From: JBBRCX01 sp038204465
Lineage (GTDB): Bacteria; Planctomycetota; Phycisphaerae; Tepidisphaerales; Tepidisphaeraceae
DNA length: 48,377 nucleotides
Reading direction: 5' to 3'
Assembly (NCBI GenBank): GCA_038204465.1
Contig: JBBRCX010000023.1
Location: forward strand, 1-48,377
Position numbers and translations under genes: made by a program. Position 1 is the first letter of the stretch. Each line of letters starts with the position of its first letter. The notes under the pieces were generated by a model. The model worked only from the letters and a program-made list of their open reading frames with translations. It did not search any database and was not told where the DNA came from. Positions 37,660 through 45,331 of the stretch are shown here, one piece after another.

Positions 37660-38979
37660 ATGCTCACCGGCTACGACATCGCGTACGGCCTGGCTCTGCT
37701 TGCGGCCGCCCCGTTCTGGATGATCAAGCCCAGCGCGCGGCGCAAGGTGTTGCGGGCATTGCGTGAGCGGATGGGGAAGGACCTACCCCGGCGCGGCGCC
37801 GGACCGGCGGTGATGATCCACGCCGTCAGTCTGGGGGAGATCAACGCCACCCCCAGCCTCGTCGCCGCCCTCGCCTCGCGGCGCGCGGGCCTGAAGTTCA
37901 TCGTCAGCACCACCACCGACACCGGCTACGCCCGCGGAAAAGAACTCTACGGACAAAACCCCAACGTCACGCTGGTGCGCTATCCGCTGGACTTCTCGCC
38001 CGCGGTGAACCGGCTGCTGACGCGCCTGCGTCCGGACCTGGTGGTTCTCATGGAGTTGGAGGTCTGGCCCAACTTCATCCATCACTGCCTGCGCCGGCAC
38101 ATTCCGGTCATCCTGATCAACGGCCGGCTGACGACTTCCAGCTTTCGCAACTACCGCCGCGCAAAATTACTGGTGGCGCCGATGTTTCGAGGCCTGAACG
38201 CGATCTGCGCGCAGGATCAAACCTACGCCGACCGTTTCATTCGACTGGGAGCTGGGCCGGGGAATGTGAGCGTGACCGGCACGATGAAGTTCGACACGGC
38301 CCGAATTCAATCCCGCGACGAAGGAGCCGGCGTGTTGGCATCGTCCGTCGGCTTGCGCCCCGGCCTCGAGCCGATCTGGGTCTGCGGCTCTACCGGCCCC
38401 GGCGAAGAGCAACTCATCCTTCGTCAATACCGCCAGCTCCTGCAGCGGTTCAAAGCGCTGCGCCTCGTCATCGTGCCCCGCCACCCCGAACGGTTTGATG
38501 ATGTCGCGGCGCAGATCGCTCGAGCAGGATTCGCGGCGGTCCGTCGCTCTGTCGCCCGGAATGCCGCTCTTCCGCTCGCAGCGTCGGCTTCGGCGGTCGT
38601 CCTGGGCGACACGATGGGAGAGCTGCGGTCTTTTTACGGTATCGCTAACGTCGTCTTCGTCGGCCGCTCGCTTGTCGATCTCGGCCCGCGCCAACACGGC
38701 AGCGACATGATCGAGCCCGCCGCGCTGGCCAAGCCCGTCGTGGTCGGCCCCTACACCCACAACTTCGCCGACGCGATGGACCGCTTCCAGACGGCGAGCG
38801 CGCTGCGCATTGTTCACAGCGAGTCGGAGCTAGGCCAGGTGATCGCTGACCTTCTCGCTGACCCGCCCTCGGCCATCGCAATGGGCCTTGCCGCACAACG
38901 GGTCGTGCAGGCGCAGCAGGGCGCAACTGCGCGCCACGTCAAGATCATTCTCGAGCATCTGCCGGATTGCGGCAGGTAG
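37660..38979 (+). CDS. waaA: 3-deoxy-D-manno-octulosonic acid (Kdo) transferase
   Basis: 439 residues. N-terminal membrane anchor AYGLALLAAAPFWMI, then the diagnostic HAVSLGEINATPSLVAALA with presumed catalytic base Glu60, and TTTDTGYARGKELYG. The second GT-B half shows WVCGSTGPGEEQLILRQYRQ, IVPRHPERFDDV and VLGDTMGELRSFYGIANVVF, ending in a VVVGPYTHNFADAM donor site. It moves Kdo from CMP-Kdo to lipid A precursor at the inner membrane. With lpxD it argues for a lipid A/Kdo outer membrane. No Shine-Dalgarno is evident. Length and motifs fit the family well. Confidence 0.95.
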   Translation: MLTGYDIAYGLALLAAAPFWMIKPSARRKVLRALRERMGKDLPRRGAGPAVMIHAVSLGEINATPSLVAALASRRAGLKFIVSTTTDTGYARGKELYGQNPNVTLVRYPLDFSPAVNRLLTRLRPDLVVLMELEVWPNFIHHCLRRHIPVILINGRLTTSSFRNYRRAKLLVAPMFRGLNAICAQDQTYADRFIRLGAGPGNVSVTGTMKFDTARIQSRDEGAGVLASSVGLRPGLEPIWVCGSTGPGEEQLILRQYRQLLQRFKALRLVIVPRHPERFDDVAAQIARAGFAAVRRSVARNAALPLAASASAVVLGDTMGELRSFYGIANVVFVGRSLVDLGPRQHGSDMIEPAALAKPVVVGPYTHNFADAMDRFQTASALRIVHSESELGQVIADLLADPPSAIAMGLAAQRVVQAQQGATARHVKIILEHLPDCGR

Positions 38980-39064
38980 CACAACTGCAAGCGGAGTGCC
39001 GGGCTGTTCCTTCTGGGACCTGCGCCGGCCACCTATAATGCCTGCACCTTCAACGGAGTTGATC

Positions 39065-39415
39065 ATGTTTGATGCCCTCAAGAACCTCGGCGGTCTCGGC
39101 AACCTCAGCGGCTTGATGCAGAAAGCGCGGGAGATGCAGGAGAAGATGAAGTCGCTGCAGGAAGAACTTGCCAGGCGCCAGGTGAGCGGCGAGGCCGGGG
39201 GCGGAATGGTGGAGGCGGTCGTTAACGGGCGAATGGAGCTGGTGAAGCTTCGCATCGATCGGAGCAAGATCGACCCCAACGACACGGAGATGCTGGAGGA
39301 CGTGATCGTCGCCGCCGTCCACAGCGCCCAGGCGAAAGCGGCCGAGATGATGCAAGAGGAGATGCAGAAGGCCGCCGGCGACTTGGGCCTCCCGCCCGGC
39401 ATGCTGCCGGGATAA
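39065..39415 (+). CDS. Nucleoid-associated protein YbaB/EbfC family
   Basis: 116 residues. Begins MFDALKNLGGLGNLSGLMQK, a Gly-rich start, then AREMQEKMKSLQEELARRQV, then strands VEAVVNGRMELVKLRIDRSK, then a long C-terminal helix ending MQKAAGDLGLPPGMLPG. This matches YbaB/EbfC, small dimeric DNA-binding proteins in the nucleoid, usually downstream of dnaX and next to recR. Neither neighbour is here. GGAG eight bases before the ATG supports this start. Confidence 0.93.
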   Translation: MFDALKNLGGLGNLSGLMQKAREMQEKMKSLQEELARRQVSGEAGGGMVEAVVNGRMELVKLRIDRSKIDPNDTEMLEDVIVAAVHSAQAKAAEMMQEEMQKAAGDLGLPPGMLPG

Positions 39416-39456
39416 TTGCGATGCTCACTCGGTGCGCGACGCGGATGCATCGCGTT

Positions 39457-39846
39457 CTATTTGCTCGAGTAGAAGTTCAGGCCCACCACCACCAAACCAA
39501 TCACGAGCATGATCGCGAGAAGGATGAACAGGCGCTTCTTGTCTGTTCCCGACAGGAAGATGGCGCCAATGCGGGTAAGGACCGTGTTGCGCGGCTGTGC
39601 GTAATTCTTCTTGATGCAGGTCTTGCAATACGGGAGCGTGCCGAATTCCGTCAGCTGGCTCTCGGGGAATGAATCGCCGCAGCCGGAACAGATGCCGCCC
39701 GCCGCGAGACGCTTCTTCTTCTGGTCCTCTTCACCGCAGGAAATGCACCAGTAGCGCCCCTCGTGGTCCTTCATCCGCTTCTTGCCGGCGACATTCTTGC
39801 CGCACTTGCAGCAGACCTTTCCGACCTGGGCCACCTCTGCCGACAT
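39457..39846 (-). CDS. Small membrane protein with two zinc-finger-like Cys clusters
   Basis: 129 residues. Two LIM-like metal-binding halves: CCKCGKNVAGKK...WCISCG and CSGCGDSFPES...YCKTCIKK, separated by a basic linker EEDQKKKRLAAGG. One C-terminal transmembrane helix, LFILLAIMLVIGLVVVGLNF, so probably tail-anchored with the fingers in the cytoplasm. GGAGGAATTCG before the ATG is a near-perfect ribosome-binding site and excludes an upstream in-frame ATG. Role unknown; binding of protein or nucleic acid is plausible. Confidence 0.75.
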   Translation of the reverse strand: MSAEVAQVGKVCCKCGKNVAGKKRMKDHEGRYWCISCGEEDQKKKRLAAGGICSGCGDSFPESQLTEFGTLPYCKTCIKKNYAQPRNTVLTRIGAIFLSGTDKKRLFILLAIMLVIGLVVVGLNFYSSK

Positions 39847-40208
39847 CGAATTCCTCCACAGACCTTGCCGCCGCGCCAGAACCGACGAATGCCGATCGAA
39901 TACGATCGCGCCAGGATATGCGTCAGTTTCAGACAGCCGCGCGGCGATCAACGGCCAAACCAGATAGGATCGAAGCGACGATTCTAGGCGAAGACCGCGT
40001 AGGCCGCCAGCGGCATTTCATCATGGCGCCTAGATTTGTTTCAAGCGCGTCACCGCAGCGGACCGCATAAGCTGAGGCAGTTTCCCGCAAGGGCCCAGCA
40101 CTTCTCAGGTTCAGCCCGCTCCGACGTTGACAAGCGTCCGGCTCAAGACGGACACTCTCGCAGCCGCTGATTCTTCGGGGCGGGACGCAGCTGGGGAAGG
40201 CATTCAAA
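39847..40208. other. Divergent intergenic region (362 bases)
   Basis: Holds the control regions of the zinc-finger and beta-helix genes. TTGACA occurs at 40129-40134, but no good -10 box follows at 16-18 bases. GGGGAAGG, just before the ATG at 40209, is the beta-helix gene's ribosome-binding site. I see no other gene or RNA. Confidence 0.4.
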
Positions 40209-41528
40209 ATGAAATCTGCACGAATTCCTGCCGGGTTGAGTGTCGCGGTTTTACTCGCAGCGCTGGTCCTTCATCTGCTCGCCCGCGGCGATCCAGCGAC
40301 CGGCCCCGCCACCACCGCGACGGCGCCTACGTCGGCGCCGGCGCCGCCCCCGTCACGGGTCGACGTCAACCAGTTCGGGGCGATCGGCGACGGCGCCGCC
40401 GACGATACCCCGGCATTCACCCGCGCGCTGGCAACCGTCGCGCCGCGCGGGGGCGTGGTCTTTGTCCCCGTGGGCGACTACCGAATTGCAAGCCACCTCG
40501 AGATCCCATCCGGCGTAACGCTCGAAGGCGTCTGGAGCGCACCCAGCTCGCGCGCTGAACACCGCGGCAGCACGCTGCTTGCCTCCGAAGGCGCGGGCGC
40601 GGAGCAGGGCGCCGCCTTCATCACCCTCGGCGCCAACTCGACGCTGAAGGGCATCAGCGTCTTCTACCCCGATCAGCGTCCGGAAAAGATCGTCCCCTAT
40701 CCCTGGTGCATCGCCGGTTCCGGAGGCGAGAGCGCCGCCATCATCGACTGCCTGCTGATCAATCCGTACCAGGCGGTCGACTTCGGCAGCAAGCCTTCCG
40801 GTCGGCATTACATCCGCAACCTGTATGGCCAGCCCCTGCGCCGCGGGCTCTTCGTCGACAAATGCTTCGACATCGGTCGCATCGAGAACGTCCACTTCTG
40901 GCCCTTCTGGACCTGGGACGACAAGAGCGGAATCCAAAACTATCTGCAGTCCAACGGCGAGGCCTTCATCTTCGCCCGCGCCGACTGGGAATACGTGCTG
41001 AACACCTATTGCTACGGCTACAAGATCGGCTACCACTTCACGCAATCAAAGGACGGGCCGACCAACGGCAACATGGTCGGCATCGGCGCCGATGCCACCA
41101 ATGTCGCGATCCTCGTCGAGGCAACGCAGCCGCCTGGCCTGCTGATCACCAACGGCGAGTTCGTCAGCTTTGTCGGCGACAACCCCACCGAAGTGGTGAT
41201 CGCCGACTCCCACACCGGCAGCGTTCAATTCCAGAACTGCGCGTTCTGGGGCATGGCCCACCAGGTTGCCCGCATCGCCGGCGCCGGCACCGTCTCGTTC
41301 AACAACTGCAACTTTGTCGAATGGGCCAACGGCGTCCCGGCGATCGATCTCTCCGGCGGAAACCTGCTGGTCAACGGCTGCAGCTTCGGCAAACCTTCGC
41401 CGCAGGCGGTGTTGCAGGGCTCGGCGCAATCCGCCATCTTCAGCGCCAACCGTTTCGCCGGGCCTTTCTCCGTCGCCAATCCCGCCAAGGCGAACCTGCA
41501 GGCTGGATTGAATGTCGAAAAGAAGTAA
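40209..41528 (+). CDS. Right-handed beta-helix protein, pectate lyase superfamily (PF12708-type)
   Basis: 439 residues. N-terminal hydrophobic segment (AGLSVAVLLAALVLHLLARG) followed by an Ala/Thr/Pro linker, so exported and perhaps membrane-anchored. The domain opens with VDVNQFGAIGDGAADDTPAF and FVPVGDYRIASHLEIPSGVT, the classical start of pectate-lyase-3/rhamnogalacturonase beta-helices, then shows the periodic coils (SAAIIDCLLINPYQAVDFGS, IENVHFWPFWTW, VSFNNCNFVEWANGVP). No sure catalytic residues can be assigned, so a polysaccharide-binding or lyase role is inferred. GGGGAAGG gives the start. A 49-residue gene follows after 85 bases. Confidence 0.82.
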   Translation: MKSARIPAGLSVAVLLAALVLHLLARGDPATGPATTATAPTSAPAPPPSRVDVNQFGAIGDGAADDTPAFTRALATVAPRGGVVFVPVGDYRIASHLEIPSGVTLEGVWSAPSSRAEHRGSTLLASEGAGAEQGAAFITLGANSTLKGISVFYPDQRPEKIVPYPWCIAGSGGESAAIIDCLLINPYQAVDFGSKPSGRHYIRNLYGQPLRRGLFVDKCFDIGRIENVHFWPFWTWDDKSGIQNYLQSNGEAFIFARADWEYVLNTYCYGYKIGYHFTQSKDGPTNGNMVGIGADATNVAILVEATQPPGLLITNGEFVSFVGDNPTEVVIADSHTGSVQFQNCAFWGMAHQVARIAGAGTVSFNNCNFVEWANGVPAIDLSGGNLLVNGCSFGKPSPQAVLQGSAQSAIFSANRFAGPFSVANPAKANLQAGLNVEKK

Positions 41529-41613
41529 GCCGCCCCCCGACTTCGTGAGGTTTCCTCCGTTGCTGTCGCCGCTCGTCGGCGCCACACTGTATCTGACCTT
41601 CGAAAGGAGTCAG

Positions 41614-41763
41614 ATGGCTAGCGCGAAGAACAAGATCAACTCGGGAATTCAGAAGGCTGCGGACAAGACGAGGCAGGCGGTCGACAAGGGAATGGACAAG
41701 GCGCAGAAGACCCTGAAAGCGGGTGGCGACTCTCTGAAAAAGCAGGGCGACAAGCTGAAGTAG
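41614..41763 (+). CDS. 49-residue lysine-rich amphipathic helical protein
   Basis: Begins MASAKNKINSGIQKAADKTR and continues with DKGMDKAQKTLKAGG and SLKKQGDKLK, with Lys, Ala and Asp spaced for an amphipathic helix. It resembles short LEA- or CsbD-like stress proteins in composition, but I cannot assign a family. AAGGAG five bases before the ATG is strong, and the composition differs from any shadow frame, so it is likely real. The upstream in-frame extension is rejected because the Shine-Dalgarno fits this ATG. Roles in desiccation protection or nucleic-acid binding are guesses. Confidence 0.7.
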   Translation: MASAKNKINSGIQKAADKTRQAVDKGMDKAQKTLKAGGDSLKKQGDKLK

Positions 41764-41806
41764 CGACGACCGCGCAGGCAGCGTCAAACGAACGCGAGAT
41801 GCCGCA

Positions 41807-42679
41807 TCACGCTTCGACGGCGCGCTTGCCGCTCTCGTTCGCGGTGGGCCCGCCTGGTTCCCAGTTCGCTCCGAACTTCTCGACGAAGCGGTCGAAGAAC
41901 GACCTTGCCTCTGGCGTGATGCCGTTGAGATAGCCTTCTTCCAGAAACCAGGGCTGGTTTGAGAAGTAGTCGAACGGCGCGTGGCGCGTCGTCGTGTAGG
42001 TGAGCATGAACGTTCGACGCAGCTTGTCGGCGTGGTAGCGGCCGCGGTGAAGGGCCATGGCGTTGAATGCGACCGCATCGCCCGGCTGCAGCGCGACGCG
42101 CACTGCGCCGGGCATATTGTTTGACGTGCAATTCTTGCCGCCGTCGGCTTTGCGGATGCGGTACTCTACGTCGGTGTCCCACCGCAGATGTGAGCCGGGC
42201 ACTACTTCTGCATCTTCGGTCGGCACCAACGCAAGCTGCAGTTGAATGCCGTCGCAGCGCTCCATGCCGCCGAAGAGGAACTGCTTCTCTTCCTCCTCGC
42301 TTTTGGTGACGAACTGCGAGTCGCGGTGCCAGTGGCCGTCGCGCGACGTTTCCCTGGGGTTCATGAACAGGCTGGTGCTGCGAAACAGCGGCTCCTCCCC
42401 GAGCACCTGGCTTACGACGTCCAGCACGCGCGGATCGGCGATGATGTTGAGCATCTCGATCAGTCCACCGCGGTTCTGGCGGAAGTAGTCGGGGTGATTC
42501 AAGTGGCGCATGGCCGTCGCGTCGGCCGTAGCCGGCTGTCCGCTCTGCGGGTCGCGCTGATACCACTGCGTGAGGACGTCTTCGCACAGGTCACGGAGGC
42601 GAGTGATCTCGGAGGGATCGATTAACCCGCGGACGACGATGTACGCCTGCGAATCCCAGTGACGCTTCAGATCGCTCAT
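41807..42679 (-). CDS. Phytanoyl-CoA dioxygenase (PhyH) family protein, tandem copy 1
   Basis: 290 residues of the Fe(II)/2-oxoglutarate-dependent PhyH family. The iron triad is visible: His118 and Asp120 in WHRDSQ and His211 in ALHRGRYH, followed by an Arg likely to hold 2-oxoglutarate. PGSHLRWDTD is a conserved double-stranded beta-helix segment. Members hydroxylate diverse small molecules. GGAG eight bases before the ATG fixes the start. It lies 41 bases after its paralogue, so the two are probably one transcript. Substrate unknown. Confidence 0.87.
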   Translation of the reverse strand: MSDLKRHWDSQAYIVVRGLIDPSEITRLRDLCEDVLTQWYQRDPQSGQPATADATAMRHLNHPDYFRQNRGGLIEMLNIIADPRVLDVVSQVLGEEPLFRSTSLFMNPRETSRDGHWHRDSQFVTKSEEEEKQFLFGGMERCDGIQLQLALVPTEDAEVVPGSHLRWDTDVEYRIRKADGGKNCTSNNMPGAVRVALQPGDAVAFNAMALHRGRYHADKLRRTFMLTYTTTRHAPFDYFSNQPWFLEEGYLNGITPEARSFFDRFVEKFGANWEPGGPTANESGKRAVEA

Positions 42680-42720
42680 TACATTCACTCCGTCGAAACG
42701 TGAGATCGTGAGCCGAGGCA

Positions 42721-43587
42721 CTACGCGATGGCAGTGGCTGTTCCCGCGGATATCGCCGGCGGGCTCGGTTCCCAACCGGACTTGAACGTGTCGATGAAGC
42801 GTTGGAAAAACGCCGTCGCCGCAGGCGTCAGGCCGTTGAGATATCCTTCTTCGAGAAACCAGGGTTGGGTGGAGAAGTAATCGAGCGGCGCGTTGTCAGT
42901 GGTCGTGTAGGTCATCATGAAGGTCAGACGCCGCTTGTCGCTGTGGTAGCGGCCTCGATGGAGCGTCAGCGGATTGAAGGCGACCGCGTCGCCCGGCTGC
43001 AACGAGGCGCGGACCGCGCCGGGCATGGCGTTGGACGTGTTGTTCTTCCCGCCGTCGCCTTTGCGAATCCGGTATTCCTCGTCGGTATCCCAGCGCAGGT
43101 GTGAGCCCGGTACAACCTCCGAGTCTTCCGAGGGAACCAGAGCAACCTGGAGCTGCACCCCGTTGGAACGCGACCCGCCGAACAGGAATTGCTTCTCCTC
43201 CTCGTCGCTCTTGGTGGTGAACTGCGAATCGCGATGCCAGTTGCCGTCGCGCGAGGTTTCTTTCGGGTTGAACCAGAGGCTCGTACTGCGAAAGAGCGGC
43301 TCCTCGCCGAAAATCGCGCTCGCCACGTCCAGGGCCCTGCGGTCGGCGGTGAGCTCGAGGATCTCCGCCAGCCGCTCCGGGTGCTGACGGAAATACTCCG
43401 GGCGAATCACGTTGAACATGGTCGTCCCGTTTGCAAGGCCCGGCGCCCCGGTCTCGGGGTCGCGCCGGTACCACTGTTGAAGGACGTCCTCGCAGAGAAC
43501 GCGCGTCCGCTCGATTCGCTCCCGATCGATCAATCCGCGCACGATGATGTAACCTTCGGACGTCCACTTCCGGTTCAAGTCGTTCAT
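42721..43587 (-). CDS. Phytanoyl-CoA dioxygenase (PhyH) family protein, tandem copy 2
   Basis: 288 residues, closely similar along its whole length to the neighbour at 41807; I estimate roughly two thirds identical by eye. The iron ligands are conserved (WHRDSQ and LHRGRYH), and blocks such as GEEPLFRSTSL, PGSHLRWDTD and QPWFLEEGYLNG are identical or nearly so. The N-termini and tails differ most. GGAG six bases before the ATG at 43587 supports the start over an upstream GTG-type frame. The gene is the upstream member of the pair. Specific substrate unknown. Confidence 0.87.
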   Translation of the reverse strand: MNDLNRKWTSEGYIIVRGLIDRERIERTRVLCEDVLQQWYRRDPETGAPGLANGTTMFNVIRPEYFRQHPERLAEILELTADRRALDVASAIFGEEPLFRSTSLWFNPKETSRDGNWHRDSQFTTKSDEEEKQFLFGGSRSNGVQLQVALVPSEDSEVVPGSHLRWDTDEEYRIRKGDGGKNNTSNAMPGAVRASLQPGDAVAFNPLTLHRGRYHSDKRRLTFMMTYTTTDNAPLDYFSTQPWFLEEGYLNGLTPAATAFFQRFIDTFKSGWEPSPPAISAGTATAIA

Positions 43588-43657
43588 GGCAAGCTCCGCT
43601 GGGACCCTCACAAGATGCTACACCCGCTCTAATGCTGAGCAAATAGCCCTGAATAAT

Positions 43658-43688
43658 GACCGGCGGTTGCCTTCCCAGATCGCCGGTC
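43658..43688 (-). terminator. Possible terminator after radA
   Basis: GACCGGCG and CGCCGGTC form a perfect 8-bp stem with a 15-base loop, starting 13 bases after the radA stop on the minus strand. It is followed by ATTATT on that strand. The long loop and weak T-run make it uncertain. Confidence 0.4.
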
Positions 43689-43700
43689 TGCGGCAGTAGC

Positions 43701-45176
43701 TCAAATATTCGCCATCGCCTGCCCGAGGCGGCGGACTTCGTGCAGAGCCATTCCACCCAGCTTGGGGATATTCCCGCCCAGGTGCGGGACGATGGCATGA
43801 CCGAGCCCGAGGCGCGACGCTTCTCGAAGGCGAAGCTCGAGTTGCGGAACGGATCGCACTTCACCGCCGAGGCCGAGCTCCCCCACCGCCAGCGTGCCAG
43901 GCGAGAGGGGGCGGTTGATGTGGGCGGAGGCGATCGCCAGCGCCACCGCAAGATCCGTTGCGGGCTCAGCGACCTTCACGCCGCCGGCGACGTTGACGAA
44001 GATATCTTCCGCCGCGAGGCGCAGCTCGGCGCGCTTCTCGAGGACCGCAATGATCATCGCCACGCGGTCCGAGCTGACGCCGCTTACCTTTCGCTTGGCT
44101 GCTCCGATCACGCTCGAGGCGGTCAGCGCCTGCACTTCCACGAGCAGCACCCGGCTGCCCTGCATCGCCGCCGTGATGACCGATCCGCTGGGCTGGCCCT
44201 GCGGCCCGTACTGCTCGAGGAACAGATTGCCGGGATCGGTCACCTCGCGCAGACCGGTTCCGGTCATTTCAAAGAGCCCCACTTCGTGCGTGCTGCCGAA
44301 ACGGTTCTTGACGCAACGCACGACGCGATGCGCGTGAAAGCGATCGCCTTCGAAATAGACGACGGTATCGACGATGTGCTCGATGATCTTGGGCCCTGCG
44401 AGCGTGCCGGCCTTGGTGACGTGCCCGACGAAAATGACCGCGGTTCCCGTGGATTTTGCCAGGTAGACCAGCTCCATGCAGCAGTCGCGAAGCTGCGTCA
44501 CCGACCCGGGCGCCGCGGGGATCTGCGGCTTGTAGATCATCTGGATCGAGTCGATCACCACCACCGCCGGTTGCTGCTTGTGGATCTGGTTGACGATCCG
44601 CTCGACGTTGGTCTCGGCGAGCACCAGCAGATCGGGCGAGTCGATTCCGAGGCGGCCGGCGCGCAGCTTCGTCTGCCGCGCCGACTCCTCGCTCGTCACG
44701 TACATGACTTTCGTCGCCGGGCCTTCCCACAACGCATCGGCCGGCGCTGTCACCGCGTGCTCCGGACGGCGGGCGCGCTGGCGATCCGCCGCCGCGGCAG
44801 CCGGCGCGCCGCGGGCCAGTTCGTGCGCCACCTGCAACAGCAACGTCGACTTGCCGATTCCCGGCTCGCCTCCCACCAGCACCGCCGAGCCAGGCACGAT
44901 GCCGCCGCCGAGGATGCGGTCGAACTCATTGATGCCCGTCGGCCTTCGGGGCGTGTCGGCTTCGTCGATCTCCGAAAGCGAGAGCGCCTCCGTCCCGTGC
45001 GCCAGATCGCCCGTTTGCGATGTCATGGGCGAGCGGGCCGCCGCACGCGCATCGGGCGTGGGCGTCTTGTATTCCTCCAGGCTGTCCCACGTTCCGCAGT
45101 CCGGGCATTTGCCCATCCACTTCGGGTGCACGCTCCCGCAGCTGTTACAAAGAAACTGGGTCCTCGCCTTTGCCAT
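43701..45176 (-). CDS. radA: DNA repair protein RadA (Sms)
   Basis: 491 residues. N-terminal C4 zinc finger (CNSC, Cys10/13, then CPDC, Cys24/27), RecA-like ATPase with Walker A GGEPGIGKST (102-111) and VVVIDSIQMI, the RadA-specific KNRFGS motif (290-295), and a C-terminal Lon-protease-like domain (EDIFVNVAGGVKVAEPATDL). RadA promotes branch migration in recombination repair. The protein is longer than typical (about 450), with an extra, Ala/Arg/Pro-rich insertion around residues 122-155 between Walker A and KVMYVTSEES. No Shine-Dalgarno; a TAACAT box ends nine bases before the ATG. Confidence 0.95.
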   Translation of the reverse strand: MAKARTQFLCNSCGSVHPKWMGKCPDCGTWDSLEEYKTPTPDARAAARSPMTSQTGDLAHGTEALSLSEIDEADTPRRPTGINEFDRILGGGIVPGSAVLVGGEPGIGKSTLLLQVAHELARGAPAAAAADRQRARRPEHAVTAPADALWEGPATKVMYVTSEESARQTKLRAGRLGIDSPDLLVLAETNVERIVNQIHKQQPAVVVIDSIQMIYKPQIPAAPGSVTQLRDCCMELVYLAKSTGTAVIFVGHVTKAGTLAGPKIIEHIVDTVVYFEGDRFHAHRVVRCVKNRFGSTHEVGLFEMTGTGLREVTDPGNLFLEQYGPQGQPSGSVITAAMQGSRVLLVEVQALTASSVIGAAKRKVSGVSSDRVAMIIAVLEKRAELRLAAEDIFVNVAGGVKVAEPATDLAVALAIASAHINRPLSPGTLAVGELGLGGEVRSVPQLELRLREASRLGLGHAIVPHLGGNIPKLGGMALHEVRRLGQAMANI

Positions 45177-45185
45177 GAACGCGAA

Positions 45186-45214
45186 ATGTTACGCGCCGTG
45201 GCGGCGAATGTCGT
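45186..45214 (-). promoter_or_regulatory. Possible radA promoter next to the start codon
   Basis: Minus-strand ACGACA (45209-45214), 17-base spacer and TAACAT (45186-45191); the -10-like box ends nine bases before the ATG. Weak -35. Would imply a very short or absent leader. Confidence 0.25.
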
Positions 45215-45249
45215 CGCGAGAAGCGCTGGCGTCATGGCTCTGAAATGGA

Positions 45250-45278
45250 AACGCCCGGTCCGCGATGGACCGGGCGTT
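45250..45278 (-). terminator. Terminator-like hairpin after the calpain-like gene
   Basis: AACGCCCGGTCC, five-base loop, GGACCGGGCGTT: a perfect 12-bp stem. On the minus strand it is followed by TCCATTTC, a modest T-rich tail. It lies 54 bases past the stop of the gene at 45332 and upstream of radA. Confidence 0.55.
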
Positions 45279-45331
45279 GAGCAAGAGGGAGTGGTTTCAA
45301 GAGGCGCTGCTCGTGCCTTAAATGAGCGCTG

